Origin: Gari tellinella
Taxonomy: Eukaryota; Mollusca; Bivalvia; Cardiida; Psammobiidae
Length of the DNA: 64,000 bases
Reading direction: 5' to 3'
Assembly (NCBI GenBank): GCA_922989275.2
Contig: OV277863.1
Coordinates: forward strand, 25,324,001 to 25,388,000
Part shown: one piece after another, positions 22,331 to 33,720 of the stretch
Numbering within the stretch: position 1 is the first letter of the stretch
Layout: each line of letters opens with the position of its first letter
Translations under genes and position numbers: made by a program
Notes under the pieces: model-generated
What the model was told of the DNA's origin: nothing
Database searches by the model: none
The model's input: the letters and a program-made list of their open reading frames with translations, nothing else

Positions 22331-23346
22331 AGGGTCACTGTGTATACCCGTACACAGGATATTGGTACCAGCGAGTCGAGAGAGTTAGCCGGTCGCTCTG
22401 CAGTACGTGTATGTTTTTCATGGTTTTATAGCATAAAGTGTCTATGATCAACATGTATATAATACCGTATCAAAGCGTGATGTTTCTGTGATATGCTGAT
22501 CTCAAAACCTTTCTGTTTTATTCAGAGAAACTCTCGTTAAATATATAAATATGCTGCCTAGTACCGGTAAATAACAACGATTGCTGACGAAAAATTATGA
22601 TATCAACTGTTTCAAACGCTCCTGACTAAAATATTTACATGAAACACTAAGTCTATTTCATAATAATTCATATAACTCACTAATAACACACTGTTGGGTC
22701 ATGGTTTTAAGAATAGAATTAAAACAAATGTGTGTCAAGTGTACGGCATCTTGATTTTGAATGAAATATTACTGTACGGCATATTGATGTGTCACTGTAC
22801 GGGGATTTGATACCAGATATTTGGCCCTAAAAACGCTTTGCTCTGTCACAGGTCGTCCTCAGGGTGTTACGTTCAACCAAAGGAAGCTGTGTACCGAGAA
22901 CAGTCTTCCTATTTATAAATTATATACTTTTCTTTGTTAATTTACTTAAAATAGATAAACTAGATCTAGAGCGGGAACACCTAATAAGTTGAAATTGAAA
23001 CGATGAATATACGTTAAAATATTCTAATAGCTGTTCACGTAACAGAATATTTTTGAAGCGAACGAGTAACTGTATCGGACTACATGTATATCTAATTCGA
23101 AGATTTCTATTTAAAATCTAACACAGAGTCAAAAATAAAGGCGGTCAATTTATGATATCAAACTTATCCACCCACTTCTAAAATATTGAAATACACGTAC
23201 ACAACTATAGTTTCAATCTGTGTTTTTCCATTTTGCACGAACATATCGTGCAGTATGTTTACTGGGTTATACGGTATCATTTACCACAGGGCGGTCAGAA
23301 TAAGTAGCCCACGTTAAAGAATGCGGTATTCAATTCAAAGACATTT

Positions 23347-23690
23347 CCTGATCTTTTGTTTTGGTGGTAACCCAAATCAGGTATAAAATCATGCAGCCAT
23401 GTGCGAGTTTTGTCCTTACTGCTGTCTCATCTAGGGATATACTCATCCAAGTGTTTCACGTGAGGTCCGTACCTTAAATTTGTTAGTTTGGTTAGTAAAA
23501 CCCATTGAAAAAAAACCTTAAGTGTGAGTATGTGAGGGCCTCTCTAGACAACTTGAGATTAGTGACATTGGTTTTGCACGCTTTACTACTGCGTTACCTG
23601 TATTTTCTCACATAGTGAGAACATTAGTGTGTGTGTGGGGGGGGGGGGGGTCCATCAATGGACTGAGAATATGTCTTTAACCTAGAGTCC
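23347..23690 (+). repeat. TATA-box structured repeat, copy 1
   Basis: GGTATAAAATCATGCAGCC, then about 45 bp of variable sequence, then the conserved AGGGATATACTCATCCAAG, hairpin GTTTC-ACGT-GAGGT, Sm-like AAATTTGTTAG, and TTTGGTTAGTAAAACCC. It ends TTCTCACATAGTGAGAA, followed by a 14-G tract. Same layout at 23865 and 60281. Identity unknown: snRNA-like gene, SINE and LTR were considered. Confidence 0.6.
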
Positions 23691-23864
23691 TTAACCTTTT
23701 CTATAGAAAAAACCGCGCTCGTGATACACATACTTGTTATTCCTTATCTTGCCGAATTGTCGTCTGATTCAATAATATCGTGTGCGAAGAGGTACTAAAT
23801 CATTTTTTCAATGTGAGTGCTAACAAGTTTGAATATAGATCAGAAGTCGCGTGAAAGATATTTA

Positions 23865-24155
23865 CTGACCTACTTTCGGTGGTAACACCAAACCAGGTAT
23901 AAAAGCATGCAGCCCTGTGGAAGTGCAGTTATTGTTAACTTTTCTAGGGATATACTCATTGAAGCGTCTCATGTGAGGCCTGTACCATAAGTTTGTTAGT
24001 TTGGTTAAAAAACCCATTGAAAAAAACCTTAGTGTGAGTATGTCAGGACCTCTCTAGACAACTTGAGATTAGTGACATCTGCTAGGCACATTGTTCTCCT
24101 GCTTAACCTGTATTTTCACGCCTATTGCGAACAATGGGTGTGTCCATCAAAGGAA
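23865..24155 (+). repeat. TATA-box structured repeat, copy 2
   Basis: Upstream box CTACTTTCGGTGGTAACACC, GGTATAAAAGCATGCAGCC, conserved AGGGATATACTCATTGAAG, hairpin GTCTC-ATGT-GAGGC, AAGTTTGTTAG, then GGTTAAAAAACCC. It lies in tandem with copy 1, about 520 bp on. Confidence 0.6.
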
Positions 24156-24419
24156 TTTAAGCAGCGTCTTGTCTTGATCCAAACAGTTTGCAAATGTTAT
24201 CCAATGAACGCTTAGGGTTACGTTTATTCGAATGAATTAGTTAAAATTGATATTTAGCACACATGTTGCTCAGCACGGACAGCACACCAGTAATAATGAA
24301 CAATAACAGTAAGTGTACAATAACAAACGTTAGAGGACAGTTTTTGCATAGCTTTGCGGGGTTGGTATAACCTTTCAACCGCTTTATTCCATAGCAAGTT
24401 TTAGTTTTGCAGACGGATG

Positions 24420-24510
24420 AGTACTTAAGGCAGGTTTAAAGTAAATCAGAATGTGCCAATGTAGGGCTCATTTTGAGCTACTTTCAGTCTGCTTTCAGCT
24501 ACCATGGAAT
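24420..24510 (-). mobile_element. TTAA-1 hairpin fragment
   Basis: ACTTAAGGCAGGTTTAAAG and CTTTCAGTCTGCTTTCAGC are decayed payload B arms in reverse orientation. Confidence 0.55.
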
Positions 24511-24572
24511 AACCTACGAACTGTTCGCCAAAACAGTTTAACTTCACCAGAGTATCTCATAAAGGATGTCGA

Positions 24573-24782
24573 CTATTCTAAGTCGAACCAGCGAACAACA
24601 TCTGTGAAAAGCAAAAAGGGGAAATTTGCCTTCAGAGACCAGCCATTGAATGCTACATAATCCTTAAGTGTGTCAGTCTGTTTCATTTCGTCGATGGCGC
24701 TTCGGATCTGGGATAGTAACCCTTTATACTCCCGAGATTCCTCTACAATAGGCAATTCGGTGTCTTGCAAACCCAACAAACA
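24573..24782 (-). pseudogene. possible host gene fragment inside the transposon
   Basis: A minus-strand frame reads LLGLQDTELPIVEESREYKG...IRSAIDEMKQTDTLKDYVAF..., with normal soluble-protein composition, ending at a stop at 24573. No clear splice sites. It may be a captured exon or remnant of an element protein. I do not recognise it. Confidence 0.3.
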
Positions 24783-24895
24783 TTCTCATGTTCTTCATTA
24801 TATGCGAACTGGCACATTTTTTCAAAGGAGAGTCTGTTGGTGCAACGTATCGCTTAGATAGATTATCTTTTGCGTTTATGCTATTATAGACATAG

Positions 24896-24917
24896 CCCCC
24901 CCCCCCCCCCCCCCCCT
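24896..24917 (+). repeat. 22-nt poly-C tract
   Basis: Uninterrupted C run, one of six G/C homopolymers of 14 or more in the window. Confidence 0.9.
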
Positions 24918-25601
24918 CTACATGATTCAGGTATAGTTTTAAAGTTGCACACTTTTCGAAAAGAAACAACGCTGGCGAAGGTATTTTAATTTCTGATAGC
25001 CATGCATCTCTATCAAGTGGGATATTACCTCCCGGAATGTGGGTAGTTGTTTCTTACAGTACTAACAGTACTAACATTTGTACAGGTCCATAATCTGTAA
25101 AAAATAAATGACAATGTACAGAATATATACTTGTACAAATCAAACTGCCGTCGATTTCGATGTCGATTTTAGCAAGGTGCCGTACACAGGATTGAAAGGC
25201 TTTAGCAATATGCCGTTCACTAGCGTAGCAAGATTTCATTTTTAAAGCACATACGTCAAAAACAATAGTTAAAGTTTCATAAATGTCAATCAAGATAGCA
25301 TAAATTACTCGTTTCACATGAATATTTCTCTTATGCGATTATTAAAAACAAAATACAATGACATTTTGTCAGCAACCGTTGTTATTTGCCGGTACCAGGC
25401 AGCTTGTTTATACGTCTTACGAGAGTTTCTCTCGGTAAAACTGAAATGCTATAACATCAGCATGTTCCAAAAACATCACGCTTTAATGTAGTATTATTTT
25501 ACATATTGATCCTAGACATAAACTTCTAGAAAATCACGAAAACATAAGTGCACTGCATAGCGAATTGCTAACAACTCCACAAATCTCTCGACTCGCTGGT
25601 A

Positions 25602-25847
25602 CAGTGGAGAATCTGTTATTCTTTCCCGTTTAAACGCAAACGTACGCAAACGCAAAACACTAAAACGTAGAAAAGAACAACTTTTGGACAATTCTGATAA
25701 TTTTTGTTTATCTTGGTGGCAAACAGTTTGGAGCCTGATCAGACGCCGGGTTACCCGGCGTCTGATCTGGCTCCAAACTGTTTGCACTGCAAATAATAGT
25801 TTTAGCGTAAACGCGTTTATTGGGAAAGAATAACACATTCTCCACTG
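25602..25847. mobile_element. TA-1 hairpin MITE inside the right TIR
   Basis: CAGTGGAGAATCTGTTATTC to AACACATTCTCCACTG with TA on both sides. Payload A at 25727-25791 has stem GGAGCC and apex CCGGGTTACCCGG. The opposite TIR of the host element (22365-22371) reads TTGGTACCAG without the insert, giving the exact empty site. Confidence 0.95.
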
Positions 25848-26009
25848 TACCAATATCCTGTGTACGGGTATACACAGTGAGGGTGGGAAGGTCAAAATTA
25901 AAAAAAAATGACTTGCAAAATTAAACAAGCATGCATAAAGTTCTCGGTGGAATATACTGCAATACGTCGATGAGTTCAATACCAAAATTATACCATTACA
26001 CAATAAAAC

Positions 26010-26306
26010 CACAGGTACTTGACACATACATCTAGATCTATTAACCCCCCCCCCCCCCTTTTTTTTCTTTTTTTTTACTATACTTCTATTATAGATACAA
26101 GGTAAACAGCGAAATTCGACACCTAGTCTTTACTATCGACTTAAACTGATGCTAAAATAGACTCGATCGCCGATATTCTCTTGTGGTACCCTAGGGAAAG
26201 GATTAATTTATCAATATCTACTTTTTATTTCATCAAATTCCGTCAAATAACGCCACAGTACGTGAATTATAACGAAAATATACATCAAAAAGTTTTATGT
26301 CGTTTT
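26010..26306 (+). mobile_element. hAT-type MITE, right end lost
   Basis: Left TIR CACAGGTACTTGACACATAC, a 14-C tract at 26045-26058 followed by a T-rich run, then about 210 bp nearly identical to 14730-14945 (ACTATACTTCTATTATAGAT onward). Confidence 0.75.
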
Positions 26307-26329
26307 CACTAGTTCGCTAGGGTTAACTC

Positions 26330-26479
26330 ATCACCAAAATCAGAACACTACAGACATTTTAAAACACTTCTGAATACGGAACGTTACCTTTCATTGGAAC
26401 TACCGTACATTATATGGTTAAAAGAAGGTTTTCCAACTTCAGGTGCTCTGGTCATAATTTAATGATTGAGAAGGGCCGG
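26330..26479 (+). pseudogene. CR1-like LINE, left part of a split frame
   Basis: The frame EYGTLPFIGTTVHYMVKRRF-SNFRCSGHNLMIEKG corresponds to HFRCSNHKLPIERGRF of the LINE at 19145. It breaks exactly at the 7.4-kb element and resumes at 33865 as QLNIDRDFRYCQYC. Confidence 0.75.
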
Positions 26480-26580
26480 TGTAATGAAATATTGTGACCC
26501 CCCGTAATAGAGTGACCCCCTATACAAACGTGTGTCTGTTTAGTATCATTTTAAGAAATAATAACATGAACTAGTGTATC

Positions 26581-26670
26581 ATCGTGCAAAAGAACTCGGG
26601 TAGGAGTTGAGATGCGTAAATATTAAATCACGAAGCCGTAGGCCGAGTGATTTAATTACCGCATCTTTTT
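26581..26670. repeat. hairpin repeat with one outer arm lost
   Basis: ATCGTGCAAAAGAACTCGGG, GTTGAGATGCG, then the inner hairpin AAATCACGAAGCCG/CGAGTGATTT. Same family as the intact palindrome at 45141-45244. Confidence 0.7.
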
Positions 26671-26684
26671 ACAGCATTATCGCC

Positions 26685-26800
26685 GTTGTATTGTAGCGTT
26701 ATCACCCGTCTTACTGTCGAATTATAACTGTCGTACTGTCGCGTTATCACCGTCGTAGTTAAACGGTCGTACTGTCGTATTATTACCGTTGTATTGTCAC
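26685..26800. repeat. degenerate minisatellite
   Basis: Repeats of CTGTCG, GTTATCACCGTC and GTATTGT in a 20-40 bp pattern. Confidence 0.6.
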
Positions 26801-27209
26801 CTCTCGGTCCATATGCGCATAGAGGAACACCCTCCCTCCGTGTGAGCTTCAAACAGTTTTAATATTGAAACAACATCGAGTTTATCGGCCTCAAATCTGG
26901 ATCCAGACTAGATCTATTTGTAAGCACCAGTATTGTCGCACTTGACAGAGTAGCATAAAAGGTGACAACATTGTTGTTTTTTTCTTCAAGCATCTACCCT
27001 TTCAATTCCTACAGGACATTTATCTTAAAAGCTTGAACCATTTCGTCTCCAATACATCTTCAGTCTAAAACGGGGTTAATCGGGTCTTTTTTTCTCTCCC
27101 GAAAATAAGAAATCTGGTTGTTGGATGGAATATCGTCGCCGGATAAGCGTACAATTTAATCGTTTCCATGGCAACCCTCATGATTTTGAGGTAGGACATA
27201 CATATTGCA

Positions 27210-28640
27210 AATTGTGTTATATCTTTGCTAAACGGCAATATAAATCGTTTTAAATGGTGCCTAAACAAAGATAATTGATGTGCGATTTATTTGATGTGCT
27301 GTTTAGGTAACTAGCTAATTTGCATAATTATGCATATTAATGAGTAATTGAAAAAATGTATGAATTTTGACAAAAATACTCCTATTTTAACCTAAATATC
27401 ATCAATATCTCTCCCAGATTGTAACATAGAGACTCAAAATGATTGCAACACAGTATATTAACACATTTAGAACAAAACAGTCGCAGTCGATAGTTTGAAA
27501 GTGATAAAATATTGGCAAAACGGATGGTAGGGTTGGTGGGGTAAAAACCCAATACGCACTAATATGGGTTGCAATATTGTGTTATATCTTTGCTTAATCA
27601 TAATATAACTCGTTCTAAATGGTGCCTTAACAAAGCAAATTGTTGTGCAATTTATTTGATGTGTTATTTAGGTAATTAGGTAATTTGCATAATTATGCAT
27701 ATTAATGAGCAATTAGAAATAACCATGAATTTTCACAGTGAATATACCTATTTCAACGTAAATATTATCAATATCTCCCAAATATAGCAACATGAAGGCT
27801 GTAAATGTTTTGTATAAAATACAATTACACATTTACTACAAAAATGTCGCAATCGATAGTTTTAGTGCTAATTAATCGCCAAAAGTGATGTTGGGATGGG
27901 TTGGGGAAAACCCAAATACGCACTAATATATGATGCAATTTTGTGTTATATCTTTGCTGTATCGTGATATAAATCGTTTCCAACGGTGTCTAAACAAAGA
28001 AAATCGTTATGCAAATTGTTTGAGGTGCGATTTGATTAACTAGCTAATTTGCATAGATATACATATTAATGAGCAATTGGAAACAAGCATGAATTTTCCC
28101 CAAATATAACATACATTTTAAACTTAATATCATCAATATCTCTCAATTTGTTAAATGAAGGCTGTAAATGTTTGGTAAACAATATTTTTCAAATTTACAA
28201 CAATAAATTCGCAATCGGTTGTTTTACATGATAAAATATCGTCCAAAGCGAGGGGGAAGCCCAAATACACACTAATATACTAGGTTGCATTATAAGGTTA
28301 TGTATTGGCTACATCGTAATTTAACTCGTTTTTTATGGTGCCTAAACAAAGCAAATTGTTTTACAATTTATATCATGTGGTGTTTTGCTAATAAGTGAAT
28401 TTTCATGATTGTGCATCTTAATGCGCAATTGGAAATATTATTATATCAGATATATAGCGCTCTTTTCACACAGGAGTTGTGCGTTCAAAAGCACTTCACA
28501 TGAAATCATATAAATATAAAATACATTGAAAATAGTTCAAAATACACTTTGTTAGCCAAAATATCATCAATATCTCTCTCACTTTGCAACAAAAAGGTTT
28601 AAATGTTTGATACACGAAATGTTTACGAAATTACTAAAAA
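27210..28640. repeat. about 365-bp degenerate tandem array with octamer motifs
   Basis: Four units share GTTATATCTTTGC, GGTGCCTAAACAAAG, AATTTGCATAATTATGCATA-like, TTAATGAG.AATT and ATCATCAATATCTCTC. Units start near 27215, 27580, 27945 and 28300; similarity falls in the last. The three best units keep ATTTGCAT, the POU octamer core. Confidence 0.75.
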
Positions 28641-29615
28641 TAAGTCGAAAATCGACGGCTTTATCAAAAAATGGAGCAGAGCCGGGTCAAATGTAATTCA
28701 TTATATGTTAAAGCAGTGCCATAAAATGTTCATATAGCGCCTATGTGTATACATGTATATAAATATAATAGTGTTACTTTTTTGTGGAGTCTTACCACTC
28801 TCCCAATTCGGGCAGTTGCTGTATCATATCCTCCCTCGTCCAACTGAGGGTATGCATCTGAATAAGGGGAGATCCTTTGAAAGCACAGAAAACAAAACAA
28901 ATACTGAAAATTGCAGACTCGGTTTAATTGAGTCTGTTCATGAGCAATACTGAAATATGCAACAGTGCTCACGCCCCCTAGCACCAGCTTAAGCGGAATT
29001 CAAATTTCAACTGTAAATGCGCTGAAATCAATGATTCCAAAGGACCAGAAAGTATAACAACACTGAGAATGAAGTACGGGGCGACCAGTGATTAGCCGTG
29101 CGGGCGAGGTCAGGAAAAACATAGCACCACAATTTAACTTTGGTGTAATTAACCAATATATCCACAGCACATTATACATACAATCATAACTACCATTGTC
29201 TTCATTAAAGGCCGTGTTGATGTAGTTGTTGTAGTCGACACCTTCAACAATGTCGCCGTTATGTGTGGCTGAAGCTTTTGTTTTCTATTAGCTCGGAATG
29301 CAGATTGTTGCCTTACTTCCGTTGGTACGTGATCTGTCCGCAATCATTTCTCGTATAGTATAAACATATGGGCTTGGAATATCTGCTAAATGGTCCAGTA
29401 CCAATTCCTAGAATAGGGACAGATACTTCGCACGCAAAATGTGCATCCTGAATGATACACGACAAGGGGGAAACAAGCTTAGATCAATGGCATCGCTGTT
29501 TGACAGAAAATGCAAATGGTCTTGGTCGGATGGTTTTGTTGTTGAAAACAGTCGACTTGGCACGCAGCTTGTTTATCTCATTAAATGTTGGCTTATTTAG
29601 ATGGTATATACGACA
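28641..29615. other. no gene seen
   Basis: Interior of the 7.4-kb element; no long frame on either strand and no repeat recognised. Confidence 0.4.
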
Positions 29616-30257
29616 GGAACACTCTTCAAGAATAGACATGTGTTTACTTCAACGTGTTTGCATTTTCTAGCAATCACAAGCACGGGTTCCGAAATCTATT
29701 TCAACCGTTTCATTGCTTTGTCATAGCCTGTAAAGGCATGAATGCATAAAAGAGATTTTACAAACGTATTGGCATGCCTCAAAATCACACCATGCATGCT
29801 TAACATGCTTCCAACACAAGCATGTTATGGTATCAGTGATGCATACGGCCTTTCTTAGTTAGGAAGGTGGATAGGTAAACCTTTCATTGGTAAGGAAATA
29901 CCCATTGGCACTGCATGACGAATTGGTTGCAAATAATAATAAAGTAACTGTAACGTGTTGGAAGTCTCAAAGTTTCAGACAAAAATTCTTGTAATCACGC
30001 CATTTTAACTGTTGATACTTTAACAGTAAATACTTTCTTTTGGAAACAAATTCGTTTGTTTAGAAAGTTTATTTCATGCTACATTTAAATGTCTATGACC
30101 TTCTCCGCGACATTAGGGGTTGTATTGACTTATCGAAGTCCAGCAGTTTACCATTATCTGCCATTTAAAGATCTTGGAAGACATCTACCCACGCCATAAC
30201 ATCCCAGTCAATAAATTATAATCATCTTGGAATTCAGGGCGATATCCTTGGTACATA

Positions 30258-30504
30258 CAGTGGAGAATCTGTTATTCTTTCCCGTTTAAACGCAAACGAA
30301 ACGCAAACGCAAAGTACTAAAACGCAGAAAAGTACAACTTTTGGACACTTCTGATAAGTCATGTTTATAGTGGTGGCAAACCGTTTGGAGCCAGATCAGA
30401 CGCCGGGTTACCCGGCGTCTGATCTGGCTCCAAACTGTTTGTAAAAGAAAAACTAGTTTTAGCGTTAACGCGTTTATCGGGAAAGAATAATAGATTCTCC
30501 ACTG
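30258..30504. mobile_element. TA-1 hairpin MITE
   Basis: CAGTGGAGAATCTGTTATTC to AATAGATTCTCCACTG with TA at 30256-30257 and 30505-30506. Payload A at 30376-30440. Copy 2 of the duplicate reads CGTACATACCAGTCC at this point: the unoccupied site with a single TA. Confidence 0.95.
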
Positions 30505-31849
30505 TACCAGTGCATACAACACTATTTTGTTTAAAAAGCTTGAATCCTTATACATTATTATATATTTGGATTCTTATGTAGGATTTTTTTTCACACTCGT
30601 TGATGGATTTCTTTTAAATATTTACATACTTATATCTGCACCATATAACATTTCTCGGTGCCGTTAATCTCTCTTTCTCTCTAAATCAATCAATCAATCA
30701 ATCATATAGCGAGCACATGTGACATTAGAAAATGCCCTAATTGATTTCTAAGCCCATGTAATTACCCTTTTTAAACTCATTATGCACAACAAAATGTCTC
30801 TTTTATAGTCTATATCGCGGATGTGGTTTGGCAGGTTTATAACATACTGAAAATAGTCCAATATGAATGAAGACTCATAACATCAGAAATTCAAACGGTT
30901 CAATATGAAATCTAAATTCTGCACTGATGACAAAATTTCAGTAGCATTTGTGGCGCAATATCAATCTTCAGTGTCTTTCTAAAAATTGTACAGTGCATAT
31001 ACTGAGGCCTGTAGTACGCATTTTGGTTTCAAAATGTGATGGATGCCATTGAACGTATGAGCTCTGCCACTAGTCAAGCACATTTAGTGCGTGTTGTTGT
31101 CCTCCCAATACAGTTTAAACAGACTCAAATCACTCATCGCAGCATAATGACCAATGTGCATTGCTCCAAGTGCAACAAGGATTGCTGACTCACCGTGTTA
31201 TGTCTGCGGATATTGCCACTGAAGTTTCTTTTCAAACATGAAGACAGGCTGGTCGTCTACCATTACTGGTGACTGACATGCATTGGTGATGTTTCTGGCC
31301 TTATGGAGGACTTTCATTCCTTGTGAAACTATTGAAGGACGGTAAGAAAATTCAATGAACTGAACAAACATGTATGACCTAGATGGTGGGGTAGCTTGAA
31401 TCTATGTTGATACTAGCAAAGTATGCTGCCTATAAAATCCTGTCATCCGCTTCAAGGAATAGTTTCTCCAACAGGCTTTATACGTGTTTCAACAATATAT
31501 GACCTTCTTGTATATCATCTGGGTGATTGAAAGATAGAGGAGTATACTGATTGTTGATCATCAAGACATGAACGTGAATAGCAGTATTATGATGATTTAA
31601 TGACTTACTAATTGGAAAAACACGTTATTAAAACACGATACTATGTGATGGCATTATAATGTCGAAACCTTTGTTATTTTGTCAATGCAATGTCGTCACA
31701 TTTTGCTATAATTTGCTCATTTGACCTTACCAGCACAGTCTAAAGTCATTTTTAACGCCAGAAATGAACTTATCGACCACAAATTAGCTTGAAATCATGT
31801 ATCACACATAGTTGCAAGACCAAATTATTTCCGGGTATTGTTTATCTTT

Positions 31850-31898
31850 TCAAAATGGCCGACAAAATGGCCCGACGGCAGCCATCTTGGATTTTTTA
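31850..31898 (+). promoter_or_regulatory. YY1-like motif cluster
   Basis: CAAAATGGCCGACAAAATGG and GCAGCCATCTTGG place two ATGGC cores facing one inverted CCAT core within 50 bp. The cluster is kept at 37177-37214 in copy 2. Motif match only. Confidence 0.35.
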
Positions 31899-32195
31899 AA
31901 GTTTTTGTTGTTTTCCTATGATTTTATGTCATTTCTATACAATCGGAAACATTTGCAGTATGATTTATAAAGAAACTCGCTTAGCATCCCTACAAATAAG
32001 TGCATATACTGGAGAAAAGAAGCAGTAATTTCATCATTCAGGGGCAGATAATCAATACTAATTTCTCGACTTATCCGGCGGCCGTTTAACATCCAACAAG
32101 TGCCATTTGGTAGGGAATACTTCCACCTTTACCATGATATAGGTCTCATAAAGTCCGCCAAGGGGGGGACCTAGGGTCCAGGTAGCCCTGAATCT

Positions 32196-32613
32196 AGGCT
32201 ATATAGTTCTATCTAGATCTAGTATTAAGAGTAACTCCGAATAAAATCGATAAACCGCTAGCAGATCTAACGTCTTCTTTTGTTTTGTTTGTGTGTAAAA
32301 TTATGACGTTACAAAAATAAATGACGTCATATCATAATGACGTAATTTGGAAAACCAAACAAAGTGTCAATCAATTTCAGTCAATAAGAAACAATAATAC
32401 TTTCAATCGTAGATCTAATTGAAAAATGAATATAGATCTAATAGAGAAATCTTTTTACAAAACAGTGATGTTCACATTCAGTTGTTGTATTGAATTTAAT
32501 AAAGATTAAATATAAAATCATCTGTAGAATCTAAACACGTTTTGTTCAAACCTTGTAGATATAGATCTAGCCATTCATTCAGCCTTGCTTAAATAGAGAG
32601 CCAGGTAATAAAT
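32196..32613. other. no gene seen
   Basis: AT-rich interior of the 7.4-kb element, with several AGATCTA repeats and TGACGT motifs. Confidence 0.4.
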
Positions 32614-32789
32614 CATTTGTTTGATAGTTACTTCGGGAACAGTCAAACCATTGTCCCTCGATCGGTAGCAGGGAAGACCTTGAGAACTGTTGCCCTCGGC
32701 CGTTTGCATCGGGCAACAGTTCTCAAGGTCTTCCCCGCTACCTCGGGTCAATGATTTGACTGTTCCCTCAGTACCTATGAAACAAATGT
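32614..32789. repeat. 176-bp imperfect palindrome
   Basis: Arms CATTTGTTTGATAG...GGGAACAGTCAAA...GAAGACCTTGAGAACTGTTG and the mirror, centre CCCTCGGCCGTTTGCATCGGG. A few mismatches only. Confidence 0.85.
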
Positions 32790-33720
32790 ATACCGTATAC
32801 TGAACAGACGACAGACTACTAAGCGAACGATCTAGCTCCACACCTTTTGCAAAAACGACTGTACATGCTTATGGTGGTAAAATGTTAAATACGTTTCGGC
32901 AAAAAGGTCAAAACTAACCCTCTAAGTGCAATGTTCTACATAAGTGCATATTTCTTTTAATATGCCGCATCAGATGCACCGCACCCATGCACCTGCAATG
33001 CCGAAAACTGAAATCGCGCCAATTTTTTTATCAGTACAGATATCGCACGTGCATTGACACTCAACTGCTATAGGAAACGTACATGTGTATTACGTATGCA
33101 TGGATGATGGGTCCCGCCGGAATATTCTTTATAAGGGAAAGGAGAGAAGAAGAGAAAATAATAAAGAAGAAAAGAAAGGAAATAAATTGTGTCATAGTAA
33201 TAGATCTGTCGGATCCAACTTGAGAACAATTGCTGGATGCATGTCTGTCATAGTAATGGCTCGGTGCGACCCGGACACCACTCCACATCCCCAACCCTTC
33301 AGTAAAAATGGGTTCGGAAATATGATGCGGACGTCTTTAACCGCCATAGCCCTGAAACCATAGTTTAACTTGCCAACTTTAATTTCTGTCTGTGCAGAGT
33401 AGCAATTATTACAGTTAATCTAGTTCGCCCTTGAAAGTACAAAAAGCTTTGATCAGGACCTCGATGCTTGTCAAATTTCGATATTAAGTGTATTTTGCGT
33501 TGAAAACATTGATATGGGTGTCGCGAGTCTGATCGGTTGTTTCCGCCAAAAACGTCGAGAGCAGCTAATAGCGCACTGCCAACTGGTGGTGTGTTTATTA
33601 TATGCCTTGAATACACATCAGAAACAACCAAATAGTTGTTTAAATCATATTATATCCAGAAACATTAATTATTTAAGGCAGAACAAAAAGTTATATTACG
33701 ACAAGGGATTCACATTTTCC
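32790..33720. other. no gene seen
   Basis: A purine-rich stretch at 33137-33190 (AAGGAGAGAAGAAGAGAAAA type). A frame at 33514-33720 looks LINE-like at its end (SRNINYLRQNKKLYYDKG) but has no motif I can name. Confidence 0.35.

Larger units (their letters stand above)
22336..25879. mobile_element. Transib/RAG-like-type element with long TIRs
   Basis: Both ends begin CACTGTGTATACCCGTACAC and remain alignable for at least 290 bp: ATATTGGTACCAGCGAGTCG, AAAGCGTGATGTTT, AGAGAAACTCTCG and AATAACAACGRTTGCTGAC are shared. Weaker similarity continues beyond. Perfect 5-bp duplications AGGGT flank it (22331-22335, 25880-25884). A CAC(T/A)RTG end with a 5-bp target site is the signature of Transib and RAG-like transposons; the heptamer is also the RSS heptamer read from the other side. 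No RAG1 or RAG2-like frame is present, so this is a non-autonomous or gutted copy. Inside are two copies of a 300-bp TATA-box repeat, a possible gene fragment, and a TA-1 MITE in the right TIR. Confidence 0.65.
29616..32195 (+). repeat. segmental duplicate, copy 1
   Basis: Very similar to 34487-37530 in the same orientation (for example AATGCATAAAAGAGATTTTA, GTGATGCATACGGCCTTTC and CATCCGCTTCAAGGAATAG). It lacks about 700 bp present in copy 2 and carries an extra TA-1 MITE at 30258-30504. (AATC)n occurs near 30690. No coding frame survives in both copies. Confidence 0.9.

Noticed and set aside
23347..24155. LTR pair
   Set aside because: Two direct copies with a TATA box, but no TG...CA ends, no primer-binding site and no pol frame between; the third copy stands alone.
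25512..26027. 171-codon minus-strand open frame
   Set aside because: It runs through the TA-1 MITE and the transposon TIR, and the same peptide stretch appears wherever TA-1 occurs (for example 30286-30555). It is a by-product of the repeat.
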